Part shown: piece by piece, positions 7,351 to 7,680 of the stretch
How the letters are laid out: every line of letters starts with the position of its first letter
Position numbering within the stretch: the stretch's first letter is position 1
NCBI GenBank assembly: GCA_019237515.1
Contig: JAFAGX010000049.1
Coordinates: 1 to 7,680 of the forward strand
DNA length: 7,680 bases
From: Acidobacteriaceae bacterium
Lineage (GTDB): Bacteria > Acidobacteriota > Terriglobia > Terriglobales > SbA1
Direction of reading: 5' to 3'
The notes under the pieces: model-generated
What the model saw: the letters and a program-made list of their open reading frames with translations, nothing else
Database searches by the model: none
Told to the model about the DNA's origin: nothing
Program-made: the position numbers and the translations under genes

Positions 7351-7440
7351 TCAATTCCTCGACAGCGGCGGGAAGTGCTCAAAAAGCTTATGAACTGAGT
7401 CATTCAACTTCTTTAAGTTCTTGTCGGATTTGTCGAACCG
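7351..7440 (-). pseudogene. Orphan C-terminal tail of a second DUF4136 protein
   Basis: Minus-strand codons from 7440 to the TGA at 7353-7351 encode a 29-residue segment that aligns without gaps to the last part of the intact DUF4136 protein at 482-1027. Both share SDKN, then Lys, Leu, Val, Lys and Phe at matching positions, then HFPP and Ser near the end. That is roughly 13 identities in 24 positions, most substitutions are conservative, and both stop shortly after. There is no start codon or signal peptide, and none of the upstream DUF4136 elements (TDYD, YKTYSW, LIWR) appear in any frame before it. Immediately 5' is a TAA (7443-7441) in the same frame. It therefore looks like the surviving 3' end of a diverged paralogue whose body was deleted. 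The 71-residue gene starts 25 nt further on. Confidence 0.6.
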
Positions 7441-7680
7441 TTACCGTCCGGTAATGCGGATCAGCATTTCCTGACCGCTGCTCAGCGTGATCTTCTGCCT
7501 TCCATGAAACGCGTTGTGCCAGGGCCGCCTGCACCGCCGACGAGCGACCCAATTCCTGCGGCCGTTCTCTTGAACCAGGTTGAACTGCCGAAATTTGCCA
7601 CCGGCGGCCGAAGCGTTTTCACGTTTCACAAGTCGCTCCGGCTCTAGGAACAGCACGGCAAGAGCCAAAGACAAGAACGA
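7441..7680 (-). pseudogene. Possible frameshifted glycine-zipper-like protein, 3' part, running off the right edge
   Basis: One minus-strand frame is open from the right edge to TAA 7443-7441, but its middle (WVARRRCRRPW) does not look like a natural protein. Its last part, KITLSSGQEMLIRITG, does resemble the C-terminal strand that follows glycine-zipper segments in acidobacterial envelope proteins (typically a basic residue, LPSGTE, then a hydrophobic strand). In the next frame the preceding DNA reads KRTAAGIGSLVGGAGGPGTT, a plausible glycine-zipper membrane segment. Joining the two needs one frame change near 7500. No start codon or ribosome site is inside the window. The alternative is a real C-terminus of an unrecognised gene in the single open frame, or non-coding DNA. 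The assignment is tentative. Confidence 0.35.

Noticed and set aside
7110..7403. Longer 97-residue start for the small protein.
   Set aside because: The added N-terminus overlaps the DUF4136 tail remnant in another frame and lacks a ribosome site, while ATG 7325 has AAAGGAG at 8 nt.
7504..7647. Short Pro-rich plus-strand open frame near the right edge.
   Set aside because: No ribosome site or recognisable motif, and it is opposite the glycine-zipper-like remnant.

Overview
The window is dominated by one minus-strand gene cluster that encodes a complete tripartite RND efflux pump. Transcription runs from high to low coordinates. The order is: a 71-residue orphan protein (7325-7110), a 158-nt gap, the RND inner-membrane permease (6951-3766), the periplasmic adaptor (3746-2523), the NodT-type outer-membrane lipoprotein channel (2526-1024), a secreted DUF4136-type protein (1027-482), and the start of a broken coiled-coil protein (469 to the left edge). 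From the permease onward the genes are separated by at most 19 nt or overlap by 4 nt (ATGA twice), so they look like one translationally coupled operon.

The permease, adaptor and channel together would form an envelope-spanning, proton-driven exporter. The substrate cannot be read from the sequence. The permease is of the HAE (hydrophobe/amphiphile) kind, with the paired Asp in TM4. It has Ala where AcrB-type pumps have the TM10 proton-relay Lys. No local regulator is visible.

Both edges hold decayed material, while the roughly 6.5 kb of pump genes between them are intact. At the left edge, a gene with a WTNDDL / TTGGINL-like signature is interrupted by a TGA where the family usually has Trp, followed by two apparent frame changes. 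At the right edge, a glycine-zipper-like reading frame seems shifted. Directly after its stop lies an orphan C-terminal tail of a second DUF4136 protein, so DUF4136 sequences lie on both sides of the pump genes.

The organism is a Gram-negative (diderm) bacterium. The combination of pump subfamily, DUF4136, WTNDDL/coiled-coil and glycine-zipper-like families, with moderate GC, resembles soil Acidobacteriota. That assignment is from memory of the families and is an inference. No RNA genes, CRISPR arrays, insertion sequences or convincing intrinsic terminators were seen.
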